Positions 25,367 through 36,724 of a stretch of DNA of 64,000 nt are shown here, piece by piece. The position numbers and the translations under genes are program-made. A model generated the notes under the pieces. That model was given only the letters and a program-made list of their open reading frames with translations, did not search any database and had not been told where the DNA came from. This DNA comes from JACRCT01 sp049841135 (GTDB lineage: Bacteria; Myxococcota; Myxococcia; Myxococcales; UBA5297), in the NCBI GenBank assembly GCA_049841135.1, contig JASGHK010000005.1, positions 2,852,001 to 2,916,000 of the forward strand, in the 5' to 3' direction. Position 1 is the first letter of the stretch; the number at the start of each line of letters is the position of its first letter.

Positions 25367-25769
25367 TCAGTTGAGCTTCTGGGTCGGCTGCGGCTCGGGC
25401 TTGGCCGAGCGGGCGCCCTCCGGCGCGGGAGCCTTGGTGCCCTTGCTGGCGACGAGGGTCGTCGGGCCGGCGATGGTCAGGTACGCCTTGATCTTCTTGA
25501 AGGTGCCCTCGCCGATGCCCTTGACCTTGACGATCTCGTGGGCGGCCTTGAACGGCGTCTTCTCGCGGTAGGCCACGATGGCCGAGGCGGAGCGCGGGCC
25601 GACGCCGGGCAGCAGCTCGAGCCTCCTTGGCGGAGGCGGTGTTGATGTTGACCACGCCGGTGACCTCGCGCGGGGTCAGGTTGAGCCCCTTCTTGCCAGC
25701 CGCCGCCGCCGAGCCGCACACCGCCATCGCCGCCACCACCACCGCCAGCTGCATCGTCTTCCGGAACAT
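25367..25769 (-). CDS. ComEA-like helix-hairpin-helix protein (frameshifted in this sequence)
   Basis: About 133 residues over two frames. ATG 25769 (GGGAGG upstream) starts a signal peptide ending near AAA-GKKG, then VTGVVNINTASAKE. The frame breaks at CC 25622-25623; dropping one base restores LELLPGVGPRSASAIVAYRE and a second hairpin (IVKVKGIGEGTFKKIKAYL). VNINTA plus LxxLPGVG is the signature of the ComEA/HhH family, which binds double-stranded DNA in the periplasm during uptake. A Pro/Lys-rich tail follows. Whether it serves competence here is not shown; no other com gene lies nearby. Confidence 0.75.
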
Positions 25770-25872
25770 GCTTCCCTCCCTTTGGCGCGGAGGAACCGCA
25801 GTGCGGTCTCCGCAGTTGGTTTGGACTGCGTGCTGCCTTGCTTCGACTGTTTGAGATTCGATTTGCCGCGGG

Positions 25873-26118
25873 CTACATGCGGTCGCTGTGGCCCGGCAGC
25901 GGCTCCTGGTACTCGCGCATGTGCAGCTTGCCGTTCACCGGCAGCGCGTCGAGGTACAGGTTGTAGGAGCCGTCGCGGTTGAGGTAGGCGTTGCCGACCC
26001 GGCGCCACAGCGCCCGCTCCTCGTTCATCTCGACGATGGTGAAGACCGCCAGCTTCTTCGAGTTCTGCGCCCCGGTTCCCGCCGTCACCGCCCGTGCCTG
26101 CTCGCCTGTGTTGCTCAC
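25873..26118 (-). CDS. small protein of unknown function
   Basis: 81 residues from GTG 26118, preceded by GGGAGGGAGGGG. The frame is open further upstream but the upstream part has poor codon use and no ribosome binding site. The core reads KKLAVFTIVEMNEERALWRRVGNAYLNRDGSYNLYLDALP, given here as VFTIVEM, LWRRVG and AYLNRDGSYNLYLDALP. The last looks like the DUF736-like or single-domain 'NRDGS' small proteins of Myxococcota, but I cannot name the family. Cytoplasmic by appearance. Confidence 0.65.
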   Translation of the reverse strand: MSNTGEQARAVTAGTGAQNSKKLAVFTIVEMNEERALWRRVGNAYLNRDGSYNLYLDALPVNGKLHMREYQEPLPGHSDRM

Positions 26119-26300
26119 CGTCCCCTCCCTCCCGCGCCCTCTGGTTTGTGTTGCGTCGTTGCGCGGCGCGGATTGCTTGAGCAACGCGTGTGCCGCGTGG
26201 CGCTCAGAGGGAAGGCGAGCAGGGAGGGAGCGGAAGGCGTCAGCGTGAAGGACGAAGTGTGACGGTGTGGGACGTTTCCGGGTGGAACCGGCTTGTTGAT

Positions 26301-26460
26301 CCGCCAAGGTCGCCAAGGGACCAAGGTCGCCAAGGCTTTGATGGGGTCGGACTTAGAGCTCGGCCTCCTGGCCTAAACCAAGTCCAGGGCCTCGCCCAGC
26401 TCGGGGTGCCACGGCGCGGACCTGGCGCGACGAGAAGAGAAGTCTTGGCGACCTTGGCGG
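26301..26460. repeat. long-range inverted repeat in a gene-free stretch
   Basis: CCGCCAAGGTCGCCAAG (26301-26317) is the exact reverse complement of 26444-26460, and a second partial copy lies at 26321-26334. The stretch 26119-26500 shows no gene. It may act as a terminator for the PTS operon or be a mobile palindromic repeat. Confidence 0.6.
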
Positions 26461-26500
26461 TCAAGAAGGTCCCAGTCCTACTCCCAGCCCTGGACCAGGC

Positions 26501-28309
<1,809 letters not shown>

Positions 28310-28314
28310 GGCGG

Positions 28315-28593
28315 CTAGCTGCCTTCCCCGAAGCCGGCGTTCACCAGCTCGCCCAGGGCCTTGAGCGCCGGCTCCGCGTCGCTGCCCTCGGTCCGCACCG
28401 TGATGATCGACCCCTGGGTCGCGGCCAGCATCAAGACACCCATGATGCTCTTGCCGTTGACCTCCTGGCCTTCCTTGACCAGGTAGACGTCACACTGGAA
28501 CCGGTTCGCCAGCTTGACCAGCTGCGCCGCGGCCCGGGCATGGAGCCCCAGCGCGTTGACGATGGTGTAGTCCGCCTTGCAGTTCGACGCCAC
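28315..28593 (-). CDS. ptsH: HPr phosphocarrier protein
   Basis: 92 residues from GTG 28593, with GAGG a few nt upstream; the upstream gene ends at 28608. His18 in NALGLHARAA is the site phosphorylated by enzyme I. Ser49 in VNGKSIMGVLMLA lies 31 residues later, exactly the His15-Ser46 spacing of the regulatory site used by HPr kinase in many bacteria. So both catalytic and regulatory phosphorylation are possible. Directly upstream of ptsI. Confidence 0.93.
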   Translation of the reverse strand: MASNCKADYTIVNALGLHARAAAQLVKLANRFQCDVYLVKEGQEVNGKSIMGVLMLAATQGSIITVRTEGSDAEPALKALGELVNAGFGEGS

Positions 28594-28607
28594 GGTCGCC
28601 TCATCTA

Positions 28608-29423
28608 TCAGAAAAACACCCCGAAGCAGAGGGCCAACGCGCCTGCCGCGTAGACCAGGACATACGGGGAAACGCCCTTCGACAAGGCCCCGTAGCAGGC
28701 GGCGAACAGCGCCACCGCTCCCAGGGCCACCAACCGTTCCACCGGCCGCGAGAGCGGCAACGAGAGGGCGGACAGCCCTCCCGCGGCGCCCGCGGCCACC
28801 GCCGCCAGCACCCGCAGCCGCTGCCCGTACAGCGGCAGCTTCGAGGCCGCGATGGCCTCGACCACCCGGTCGCCCATCCGGTACCCCTGGATGAACAGCC
28901 GCGCGCGCAGCAGGGCGTGGACGACGTTGTAGCTGACGAGGTAGCTGCCCAGCCCCAGCACCGCTCCGAGCAGCGGGGCCCCCGAGTGCACGAAGGAGAG
29001 CGCCAAGAGCGAAGAGAGCGCGCCGCAGGCCGGCCGCAGCGAGAGCCAGAAGAAGCCGTCCCCCAGCGCGGCCAGCGGGCCCATCAGCGACTGCTTGTAG
29101 ACGTTGACGGCGTCCGCCGGCTCCTCGCCCCGGGCGATCCTCTCCTCGTGGTGCAGCGCCCCGCCGACGATGGTCGCGGCGAAGTACGGGTGCGAGTTGA
29201 AGCAGCACAGGTGCCGCTCGGTCGCCTCGGCCAGCTCCTTCGGGTCGGGGTAGAGCTTGGCCAGCGCTGGGTAGAGGGCGAAGGCGAAGCCCAGGTTCTG
29301 CATCCCCTTCGGGTTCCAGGCCGCCTGGAGGAAGAGCGAGCGCAGGAAGACGTGGCGCAGCGTCCACTTGTTCAGCGGGGCGGGGGAGCGCAGGGGCGCG
29401 CCGTGGTGGGCGGTGCCTTCCAT
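28608..29423 (-). CDS. PTS mannose-family EIID component
   Basis: 271 residues. Motifs of EIID: FLRSLFLQAAWNPKGMQNLGFAF near the start (shown as FLRSLFLQAAWN and GMQNLGFAF), FNSHPYFAATIVGGALHHEE, and LMGPLAALGDGFFW. C-terminal hydrophobic segments fit membrane association with EIIC. The usual substrate is a hexose or amino sugar, not determinable here. It starts 4 nt after the EIIC stop. Confidence 0.88.
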   Translation of the reverse strand: MEGTAHHGAPLRSPAPLNKWTLRHVFLRSLFLQAAWNPKGMQNLGFAFALYPALAKLYPDPKELAEATERHLCCFNSHPYFAATIVGGALHHEERIARGEEPADAVNVYKQSLMGPLAALGDGFFWLSLRPACGALSSLLALSFVHSGAPLLGAVLGLGSYLVSYNVVHALLRARLFIQGYRMGDRVVEAIAASKLPLYGQRLRVLAAVAAGAAGGLSALSLPLSRPVERLVALGAVALFAACYGALSKGVSPYVLVYAAGALALCFGVFF

Positions 29424-29427
29424 GGCG

Positions 29428-30138
29428 CTAGCGGCCTCCCCCGAGCAGCCCGGCGACGTGCACGCTGGCCGAAGCCCCGGCCGCCAGTGCCGCCCACAGG
29501 AAGGCGTGCGCGGTATGCGCCGCGTGCGCGGCCGCCGCGGCGGCGACGATGAGCAGGACGACCCAGGCCATTCCCAGCCCTCGCGCGAGGCTGGCGGGCC
29601 CCAGGGCGAGCAGCTGCGGCAGGACGAGGTCGCCCAGCAGCGCGCCCGCCACGATCGCCAGGGCCGTCAGCAGGAAGGGGACCCACAGGCCATAGAGGTT
29701 GTGGCGCAGTCCGGTGCTGATGCGGCGCTCGCAGCCCTCCTGTTCGACGATGCCGAGCATCCGGGCGTTGAGACGCTCCGAGAGCCGGTCGGTCAGCTTG
29801 CCCAGCTTGGCCGCCGGCAGGCACGTCAGGCACGCCGCGGCGAGCGTCGCGGTCAACGGCAGCGAGGTCTCCGAGGCCAGGGTGCAGGCGCAGGCCGTGG
29901 CGGCGACGGTGGTGAACAGCTCGTTGTCGGGGAGCGCCGCGCCCAGGTTCACCGCGCCCAGGTAGAATAGCTCCAGGCCCGCGCCGACCGCCAGGCCCTC
30001 CGTCGGCCGCCCCAGGCAAAGCCCGAGCAGGGCTCCCGCAACGAGCGGCCGGGCGATCATCGCCTGGAGGAACGCCTTCCGCTCGACGGCAAGCGTGCCG
30101 GCGACGGCCATGGCGAGAACGAGGCGGAGCGGGTCCAT
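29428..30138 (-). CDS. PTS mannose-family EIIC component
   Basis: 236 residues from ATG 30138; an in-frame GTG at 30147 adds three residues. Many membrane helices; ERKAFLQAMIARPLVAGALLG and GLELFYLGAVNLGAALPDNE (about residues 22-42 and 55-75) are characteristic of EIIC of the mannose family. First gene of the operon. Upstream is an unrelated gene on the other strand, so EIIA and EIIB are not in this operon. The last 70 residues are unusually Ala-rich. Confidence 0.88.
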   Translation of the reverse strand: MDPLRLVLAMAVAGTLAVERKAFLQAMIARPLVAGALLGLCLGRPTEGLAVGAGLELFYLGAVNLGAALPDNELFTTVAATACACTLASETSLPLTATLAAACLTCLPAAKLGKLTDRLSERLNARMLGIVEQEGCERRISTGLRHNLYGLWVPFLLTALAIVAGALLGDLVLPQLLALGPASLARGLGMAWVVLLIVAAAAAAHAAHTAHAFLWAALAAGASASVHVAGLLGGGR

Positions 30139-30252
30139 CGTCGGCACCGAAGCTTAGCCGAAAGGCCCCTTGGGCCCTTAGCCCTTTCCGGTACCTAGAA
30201 TCCTCGGGAATGGCCGGGACATGCCCGTGGTGGACCGTGACTCCCAAGCAGC

Positions 30253-30300
30253 CATAGGTCCCATAGGTCGCATAGGTCCCATGGGACGCATGGGACTGGG
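30253..30300. repeat. dispersed repeat (CATAGGTCC family), copy 1
   Basis: Tandem units near CATAGGTCC run into CATGGGAC units, so the block is also partly self-complementary. The 26-nt core at 30257-30282 recurs at 35660-35685 with one mismatch. It lies in the gene-free stretch 30148-30377. Confidence 0.65.
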
Positions 30301-30377
30301 ACTGGGACGCACGGGACAGCGTTTGCCGCGGTGGCCGGGCAGGGCTCGGTGGCCTGGCCGTCCCCAGTGCGGTCAGA

Positions 30378-32675
30378 ATGGCCGCCATGCGAACGCCCGG
30401 CTCCTGCCTGACTGCTGCGCTGCTGCTGTGTGCCTGCCCGACCATCGGAGGGCGGACTCCCGACACCGGCGGTGCGCAGCCCCCGGATGCGGCGCTCACG
30501 GCGGACGGGGCCGTCGCGGCCGGCGACGGCGGCGTGCCTGCCTCGCCCGACGCCAGCGGTCCCGGACGCGACGCCGCCCCGCCGCCCGAGCCGGGCGACC
30601 TCGTCGCCAACACCTGGGTCCGCGTCGCCGACAGCCCGGGCGATCCCGAAGGCCGCGAGGTGCCTCCCGGCCGCGCCTCGACCTGGGTATACGAGCCCAC
30701 CCGCGCGGTCCTCTTGCGCTACGGCGGCTACACGCCACGCTTCAGCAACGCGATGGACGCCTTCGATCCTGCGGCGCTGACCTGGTCGCGCCTCTTCGCC
30801 GAGGACGAGAACTACCCCGACACGCGGCCTGGCGGCGGCTGCGCCTGGACGATGCAGTACGACGAGGCGCGCAAGCGGGTGTGGCTCGTCGGCGGACTGG
30901 GCAACGGCGAGACCGGCAGCCGCGGCGTCTGGACCTACGACCCGGCAACGAAGACGTTCGAGAAGTTCGCCCAGGACCTTCCTCCCGGCATCACGCGGGC
31001 CACCGTGGACCTCGCCGCGGGGGTGGTCGTGGCCTCGCCAAGGGCGGGCATCGACGAGAACAACAAGACCTGGCTCTTCGACCTGACGGCGAAGACCTGG
31101 ACGTCCTATCCGACGAGCCCGTGCCCGCAGGGGCTGTGGGCGGGCGGCTACGCCAGCGTGTACGACGAGTCGCTCAAGCAGGTGGTGGTGATGGGCAGCG
31201 ACGGCGACGCCGGGCAGACGGTCTGGACCTTCGACGTCGCCGCCAAGGCCTGGACCAAGCTCGCGACCAACGAAGGCCCGTCGAAGCGGTCCCTCTTCGC
31301 GGCGGCCTACGACCCCGACCACAAGGTCATCGTGCTGCACGGGGTCCACCCCGGGGGCAACGAGGCCGACCGGGGCGCGCAGTCGGACACCTGGATCCTC
31401 GACGTGGCGGCCAAGACCTGGACGGAGATCGCCACGCCGGGGCCGACGCCGCTGACGACCGGGCGCGGCGTCGAGACGACCTACAAGCTCGCGCTCTCGT
31501 ACGACCGCAAGCTCAAGCGCTTCTTCCTCTTCGACGCCGACCTGGGCGTGTGGGCCTTCCGCTACGACCCGGGCTCGCCGGCCGGGGCCAAGGAGGACGC
31601 CAAGGGGTTCGTGCCGCAGCTGGGCAAGGCGGCGGCGAACGCGCCCGTGAGCGGACCCGCGGAGATCCGCCGGTCGCTGCCGTCGGCGACCAACCAGCGC
31701 ATCCTCGACCTCGGCGACAACCAGCTCCTCTCGCTGGGCGGCGGCGTCGTCCCCGGCGCGGAGGTCGGCTGGTGGTACGACTCGGACGCGGGGGTGCTGG
31801 TCAAGTACGGCGGCTGCGGGAACACCTCGAGCCCGTACTGGAACCACTACGGCAACGACCTCGTCTACTACGACCCCGGCGTCGAGCGCTGGTTCACGCG
31901 GCGGGTGGGCGACGTCAGCGGCGCGCTGCGGCCGGGCAACGGCTGCACCCGGTCGGTCGTCTACGACCCGGCCCGCAAGCTCAGCTGGTTCTTCGGCGGC
32001 GTCGGCTCCGGGCCCTATTGCCAGGCGCCGCAGGCCGGCCCGGGCAGCTTCGCCTACGGCATCTCCACCGACCGCTTCGAGCTGCTCGGCGACGGCCTGC
32101 CCAGCGAGATGGGCAACCCCGGCTGCAACGTGGCGTTCGGGCCCGAGGCGGGCGTGGGCATCTGGCCCGACGACGGCAAGACCTGGGTCTTCGACTCGGC
32201 GAGCGCGAGCTGGACGGCGAAGGACTCGCCGACCAGCCCCGGAAAGGCCTACACGTACACGCGCATCGCCTGGCTCAAGAGCCGCAAGGTCTTCTTCGCG
32301 CTCGGCGGGACCGGGAACGGCGGCGGCGGCGCCAACACCACGGTGACCTACGACCCGGCGACCAACACCTGGACCGACCTCCAGGCCCAGAACCAGCCGC
32401 CGTTCCGGGCCAGCAAGTACGGGCTCGTCCACGACAGCAAGAACGACGTCGTGCTGCTGATGGGGGGCAGCGTCTCCTGGAACGCCGACTGGCGAAACGA
32501 CCTCTGGGCGTATTCGTTCGCGACCAACCGCTGGGAGAAGCTCACCCCCCAGGTCGCCGGCGGCGGCAAGGGGACCGACCTCACCGACAACATGCCCTCG
32601 GCCTACGACGAGCGGCACAACGCGGTCATCTTCACCGACTCCAACTATCCGTGGGCCTACCGCTACAAGAAGTGA
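30378..32675 (+). CDS. Kelch-repeat lipoprotein
   Basis: 765 residues (ATG 30378; ATG 30387 is equally possible). A short signal peptide ends in a somewhat atypical lipobox (LLCAC). A linker rich in Asp, Ala, Gly and Pro (about 25-70) follows. The rest has nine or ten Kelch-like blades, each with a YD/aromatic turn and a GG pair: RKRVWLVGGLGNG, KQVVVMGSDGD, HKVIVLHGVHPGG, RKLSWFFGGVGSG, RKVFFALGGTGNGG, NDVVLLMGGS. Such proteins form one or two beta-propellers at the cell surface and bind carbohydrate or protein. It ends 12 nt before a convergent lipoprotein gene. Confidence 0.87.
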   Translation: MAAMRTPGSCLTAALLLCACPTIGGRTPDTGGAQPPDAALTADGAVAAGDGGVPASPDASGPGRDAAPPPEPGDLVANTWVRVADSPGDPEGREVPPGRASTWVYEPTRAVLLRYGGYTPRFSNAMDAFDPAALTWSRLFAEDENYPDTRPGGGCAWTMQYDEARKRVWLVGGLGNGETGSRGVWTYDPATKTFEKFAQDLPPGITRATVDLAAGVVVASPRAGIDENNKTWLFDLTAKTWTSYPTSPCPQGLWAGGYASVYDESLKQVVVMGSDGDAGQTVWTFDVAAKAWTKLATNEGPSKRSLFAAAYDPDHKVIVLHGVHPGGNEADRGAQSDTWILDVAAKTWTEIATPGPTPLTTGRGVETTYKLALSYDRKLKRFFLFDADLGVWAFRYDPGSPAGAKEDAKGFVPQLGKAAANAPVSGPAEIRRSLPSATNQRILDLGDNQLLSLGGGVVPGAEVGWWYDSDAGVLVKYGGCGNTSSPYWNHYGNDLVYYDPGVERWFTRRVGDVSGALRPGNGCTRSVVYDPARKLSWFFGGVGSGPYCQAPQAGPGSFAYGISTDRFELLGDGLPSEMGNPGCNVAFGPEAGVGIWPDDGKTWVFDSASASWTAKDSPTSPGKAYTYTRIAWLKSRKVFFALGGTGNGGGGANTTVTYDPATNTWTDLQAQNQPPFRASKYGLVHDSKNDVVLLMGGSVSWNADWRNDLWAYSFATNRWEKLTPQVAGGGKGTDLTDNMPSAYDERHNAVIFTDSNYPWAYRYKK

Positions 32676-32687
32676 GCGGAGCGGGCG

Positions 32688-34230
32688 TCAGGGCACCCGG
32701 TTGAAGTCGTCGAACCGGGCCTGCCCGGCGGATGAGGTCGAGGCCGAGGTGCCGGCCATCAAGTAGACGCCCAGCCCCACTGGGGCGAACGGGGCGGCCT
32801 TGCTGTGGAGCAGGCTCCAAGCGCCGGTCCCTCGGGTCTCCCAGAGGACCTGGCCGGACTGCTCGCGGAGGCGCCAGGCGGCGTGCGCGGACGGGTCATA
32901 GCTCGCCGTCGCCAGGTTGGTGGAGGTCCCGGCGACGCGCTGCTTGGCGAAGAGGGTGCCGCCCTCCTGAATGAACTCCAGCTTGTTCCCGGTGCTCGGC
33001 TCGACCAGCGTGAAGGCCACCCAGGCGCTGGGCGCGGTCGACACCATCTGCGGCACGGCCACCGCTGCGGCACCCGAGGTCAGGTCGAACACGTGCGTCG
33101 AGCCGAACCCGGCCTCCGCGGGCGAAGAGCTGCCGGGAACGAGGATGACCGAGTCGGACTGCGAGTAGGCCGCGCCGCCGAACGCGTAGGCGTTGAGCCA
33201 GTCGGAAGCTCACGGTGGTCCCGGTGAACGAGTCGGTGAGCTGCGACAGCGGGCACGCCCGGCCTTGGGGGACACCGCCGTTGACCGGGCCGAAGCGCGC
33301 GCGCCCGGGGCTCGCCACGCGCTCGTCGGTGCCCGCCCCGAAGGAGAGCCAGGTGCTGGAGACGAACGCAGGCGTGCCGAGGCTGGTGAGCGCCGTCCAG
33401 GTCGCGCCGTCGGGGCTGGTCTCGAAGAAGACGGTTCCCGACGACTCGCGCAGCCGCCAGCGGGCGTGGGCGATCGGGTCGTAGGTGACCGAGAGGAGCG
33501 TGGTGAGCGTCCCCGACTCCCAGCTCCGGCAATCGAGGTGGCCGAGGACGGCGGTCAGCTCGAGCCCGGCCTGGTTGTCGCCCAGCTTGACGAAGGTCGC
33601 CGCCGTGGTCGCCGGGTTGGTGACCTCGCGGACCTCGAGGCTCACCTGCGAGCCGGTCAGGTCGTACCAGTAGGTGGAGCCGTAGAAGTCGTAGGTGGAG
33701 CCGTTCTGGTTCGCCTTGAGGGTGACGATGGCCTCTCCGGCGGCTTCGGTGACGGTCGCGCCGGGGGTGACCGTCCGGCGCGCCCAGAGGGTGGGGCTGG
33801 AGACTCCATCGGCGAAGTCGTCGGCCAGCAGCTCGAACTTGCCGCAGCCGGTCGTCCCGGCGTCGGCGGGTCCTGCATCGGTGTCGTCCGTCGCGGCATC
33901 GGGTGGCGGTGTCGTGGCGTCGCTGCCCGGATCCGCCGCGTCCAGCGCTGGCTCGCCGGCGTCCGGCCCGGAGAGAGTGGCATCCAGGCCGTCGGGCGCT
34001 GCGTCGGGCTGGGGCGCAGAAGTGTCGGCAGGCCAGGTCTCGGCATCGGGCTCGGGGTTCGCGGCGTCGAGGAGCGCCGGGCTGGCGTCGACGCCCGGCT
34101 CGACCCACGCGTCGTGGAGGACGGAGGCGTCCAGCGGCGGCCTCGCTGCCCGAAAGCCGACGGGCTCGCAGCCGGCCACGAGCAATGCAAGTGCCGCGAG
34201 GATCGAGGACCGCATCATCGAAGGAATCAT
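32688..34230 (-). CDS. lipoprotein with two LamG-like domains (frameshifted in this sequence)
   Basis: About 513 residues in two frames. Start near 34215-34230 (three candidate ATGs); signal peptide with lipobox LVAGC. An Asp/Ala/Pro linker of about 100 residues leads to two similar beta-sandwich domains. The first has WYDLTGSQVSLEV and ARWRLRESSGTVFFETS; the second has HVFDLTSGAAAVAV and AAWRLREQSGQVLWETR. They are clearly an internal duplication. The frame breaks between the start and core of domain 2 at GG 33204-33205; dropping one base gives SFDWLNAYAFGGAAYSQSDS. Likely a surface carbohydrate- or ligand-binding protein. Confidence 0.75.
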
Positions 34231-34325
34231 AGCCGCGCCGCGCGAAAGGCTGCTCAAGGCGGTCGAGAGGAGGGCTCTGGCGCGGTCCGGAAGTCACATC
34301 TCTCGCGAGGCCCGTCTATCTCGTC

Positions 34326-35560
34326 ATGAGACGCTCCGCTCGATTCGCGGGTCTGCTGCTGGCGGCTTCCTGTGGTTCCTCGGACCTCCTGCAGTCTCCT
34401 CTGGTGGGGCCTTCAGTCCCGCGGCCGGACGCCGCGCACGTCTTCAATCCGGATGCCGGCGCAGAGGCCGCCGTCGATGCAGGATGGGCTACGGAGACGG
34501 ACGCAGGACTGGCAGTCGGTGCAGACGCGAGTGTCGCCGCGCCGCCAGCACGTATCCACGCCGTCGGAGTCTTCGAAGACTCGGGCGCCCGGAAGGCAGC
34601 GTACTGGCGTTCCGGCAGCCTCGAAGCTCCGACCTTCACGCGCTTGGTGCTGCCTGGACCGCCCGGCGAGCTGCCGCGGACGCTCGCGCTGGCCGGTTCG
34701 AAGGCCTTCGTGCAGTCCAACGTGGGCAACCTCTGGATCGTCGAGGAAGACGGAGCCTTGCAGAGGGTGGATCTCGCAGCAGAGGTCGGAGCCGCGCTCA
34801 AGCCGCTGGGCGTCTTCGCCGAGGGCGAGAAGGTGCGTATCGCCGCGCGTTCGGCCAGCTCACTCGGACAGGTGCACGCCTGGACCTGGGATGCGGGCAC
34901 TCTGACGCACGAGACGCTCGCCGTCGATCCGCAGGCAAGCCTGGAAGGCGACTCGGCGCTCTTCCTGGAATCCGCGCTGCTGCTCGCTGGGACGAACCAG
35001 GCGCAAGCCCAGCTCTGGGAGCCCGGAGTCACCACCTGGAGCACGTGGCCGCTCGAGTCGCCAGCGGGTTATCGCGCGGTCTACGGCGTGGCGGGGGCGG
35101 GCTCCATCGTCCACCTGGCCGGAGAGGGCGCGGAGGACGAGAGCCCTTCTCATGGGCAACGTACTGGCGGTTCGACCGAAGCGCGGCTTCCGCGACCCGG
35201 CGCCGGCTGCCCTCGAACGAGACCGTCGAGCAAGGCTCGCTGGCGACGTCCGTGGCGGTGGATGGGACGGACGTCTACTTCGCTGGCGTGCTGCTCGACT
35301 GCTGGGAGCGAGACGCCACCGTCCCGGCGCTCTGGCACGTGGCAGGCGAGGGCGAAGGCGAGGCGGTGCTCACGGTGCTCAAGTCCGACACGCCTTGGGA
35401 GGAGCCCTGGGCCACCGCCGTGCGCGCCTGGAACGGAACAGCCTTCGTGGCCGGCGAGGACGGGCGGCAAGCCTCGCTCTGGATCGTCCGGCCGGGCGAG
35501 GCGGAGCAGCAGCAAGTCCTGCTGGACGGGACCGGCCTCGCGGACCTGCAGCTTCACTGA
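34326..35560 (+). CDS. lipoprotein of unknown function, repeat-like (frameshifted in this sequence)
   Basis: About 411 residues across two frames. ATG 34326 gives a lipobox (LLAASC, Cys16) and an Asp/Ala linker. The body has repeated sequences of a beta-propeller kind (FEDSGARKAAYWRSG, GNLWIVEEDGALQRVDL, AQLWEPGVTTWSTWPL, GTDVYFAGVLLDCWE). The first frame ends its sensible sequence at EGAEDESP; the rest (SWATYWRFDRSAAS to 35560) is in another frame. One base is missing in CCC 35144-35146. The continuation AYWRSGS / TYWRFDRSA shows both halves are one protein. Surface or periplasmic; ligand unknown. Confidence 0.65.
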
Positions 35561-35659
35561 GACGTGGGTGTAGTGAAACTGCCTCTACCGACGTGGACTT
35601 CTTCTCGGATGCTCCGCCGCCTCCGGCAGCAACATCGATCGCTCCAAGTCCGTCGCATC

Positions 35660-35692
35660 GGTCCCATAGGTCGTATAGGTCCCATACGTCCC
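35660..35692. repeat. dispersed repeat (CATAGGTCC family), copy 2
   Basis: The 26 nt at 35660-35685 match 30257-30282 with one mismatch. It lies between convergent genes, 100 nt after one stop and 60 nt before the other. Confidence 0.65.
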
Positions 35693-35752
35693 TGCCCCTA
35701 ACCGTCTTGGCGCCAAGAGCGCGCACCCAGCGGGGCGCCAGCGCGGCACCCG

Positions 35753-36724
35753 CTACTTGCAGGCCGTCACGAGGAACGTCTCGGTGGGGTCCTCGCCGAA
35801 CTTCCGGCTGGTGCCCTGGTACGGCAGGAAGCCCGAGCCCAGCGGCAGCTTCGCGTCCGAGGTCAGCCCGCGCTCGTAGGCCCGGCAGAACGTCTCGCCC
35901 TTCAGCTGCACCACCACCAGGACGTTGCGGATCTTCTTGACCGGCTTCTGGTCGGCGCTCTTCTCGACGTCCGGCGCTGGGGTCGAGGAGAGCACCTTGA
36001 GCGCCTTGAGCCCGCCCAGCTCCGCGAGGCGCTGGCCCTCCCGGGTGATGCTCGGGTCGTCGAGCTTGTTCTTGGCGAAGGCGCTGACGCGGTTGACCTT
36101 GACGGCGGCGGCGAAGGCGTCCTTGAGCGCCTTCTCCTGGTCCATCCAGGACGCGAACAGGGTCTCGGGGACGGACGCGCCCAGGTCGGTGAACGCCTTG
36201 GCGAAGTCCGCCTTCTCCGCGGCGACGTGCGCCTTGAGGTCCGTCGCGGGGACCAGGTCCTGGTCGGTCAACTTGCCGTCCTTGACCCGCTTGAGCAGCG
36301 CGTCGCCCAGCCACTTCGCGTGCTCCTTCTCGTAGGTCTCGGCCTGCGTCTTGAGCTGCTGGGCGAGCAGGGCGTTGCGCTCGACGATGAGCGGGCAGAC
36401 CACCGCCTTGCGCTGCAGCTCCTCGAAGTAGTCCGGAGAGACGAGGTTCGCGAACTTGCCGGTCTCGCACTCCGTGGCGAGCGGGGCCAGCGCCGCCGCC
36501 TTCTCCTTGAGCTCGGCGAACTGCTTGGTGGGCAGCCCGTGGTACAGCTTGCCGTTCTTGATCTTGTAGAGCTTCTCGATGACCTCCCAGTGCGGGCGGA
36601 TGGTCTCCTTGAACTCGTTGCCGAGCCGCGACATCTCCTCCTTGTTGCTGGCGGGGGCGGCGGCCTGGGCCACGGCGGAGAAGAGCAGGCTCGAGGAAGC
36701 GGCGGCGATCCACAGGGTCTTCAA
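35753..36724 (-). CDS. secreted protein of unknown function
   Basis: 323 residues from TTG 36724, supported by GGAGGA just upstream and by the signal peptide that follows (KTLWIAAASSSLLFSAVAQA-AAP). The mature part is mostly helical and Lys/Glu/Ala-rich up to residue 230, then has a beta-rich C-terminal 90 residues (VKKIRNVLVVVQLKGETFCRA, positions about 265-285). I do not recognise a family. Periplasmic or secreted. It is downstream of, and co-directional with, the TIG lipoprotein gene, separated by 261 nt. Confidence 0.8.
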   Translation of the reverse strand: MKTLWIAAASSSLLFSAVAQAAAPASNKEEMSRLGNEFKETIRPHWEVIEKLYKIKNGKLYHGLPTKQFAELKEKAAALAPLATECETGKFANLVSPDYFEELQRKAVVCPLIVERNALLAQQLKTQAETYEKEHAKWLGDALLKRVKDGKLTDQDLVPATDLKAHVAAEKADFAKAFTDLGASVPETLFASWMDQEKALKDAFAAAVKVNRVSAFAKNKLDDPSITREGQRLAELGGLKALKVLSSTPAPDVEKSADQKPVKKIRNVLVVVQLKGETFCRAYERGLTSDAKLPLGSGFLPYQGTSRKFGEDPTETFLVTACK

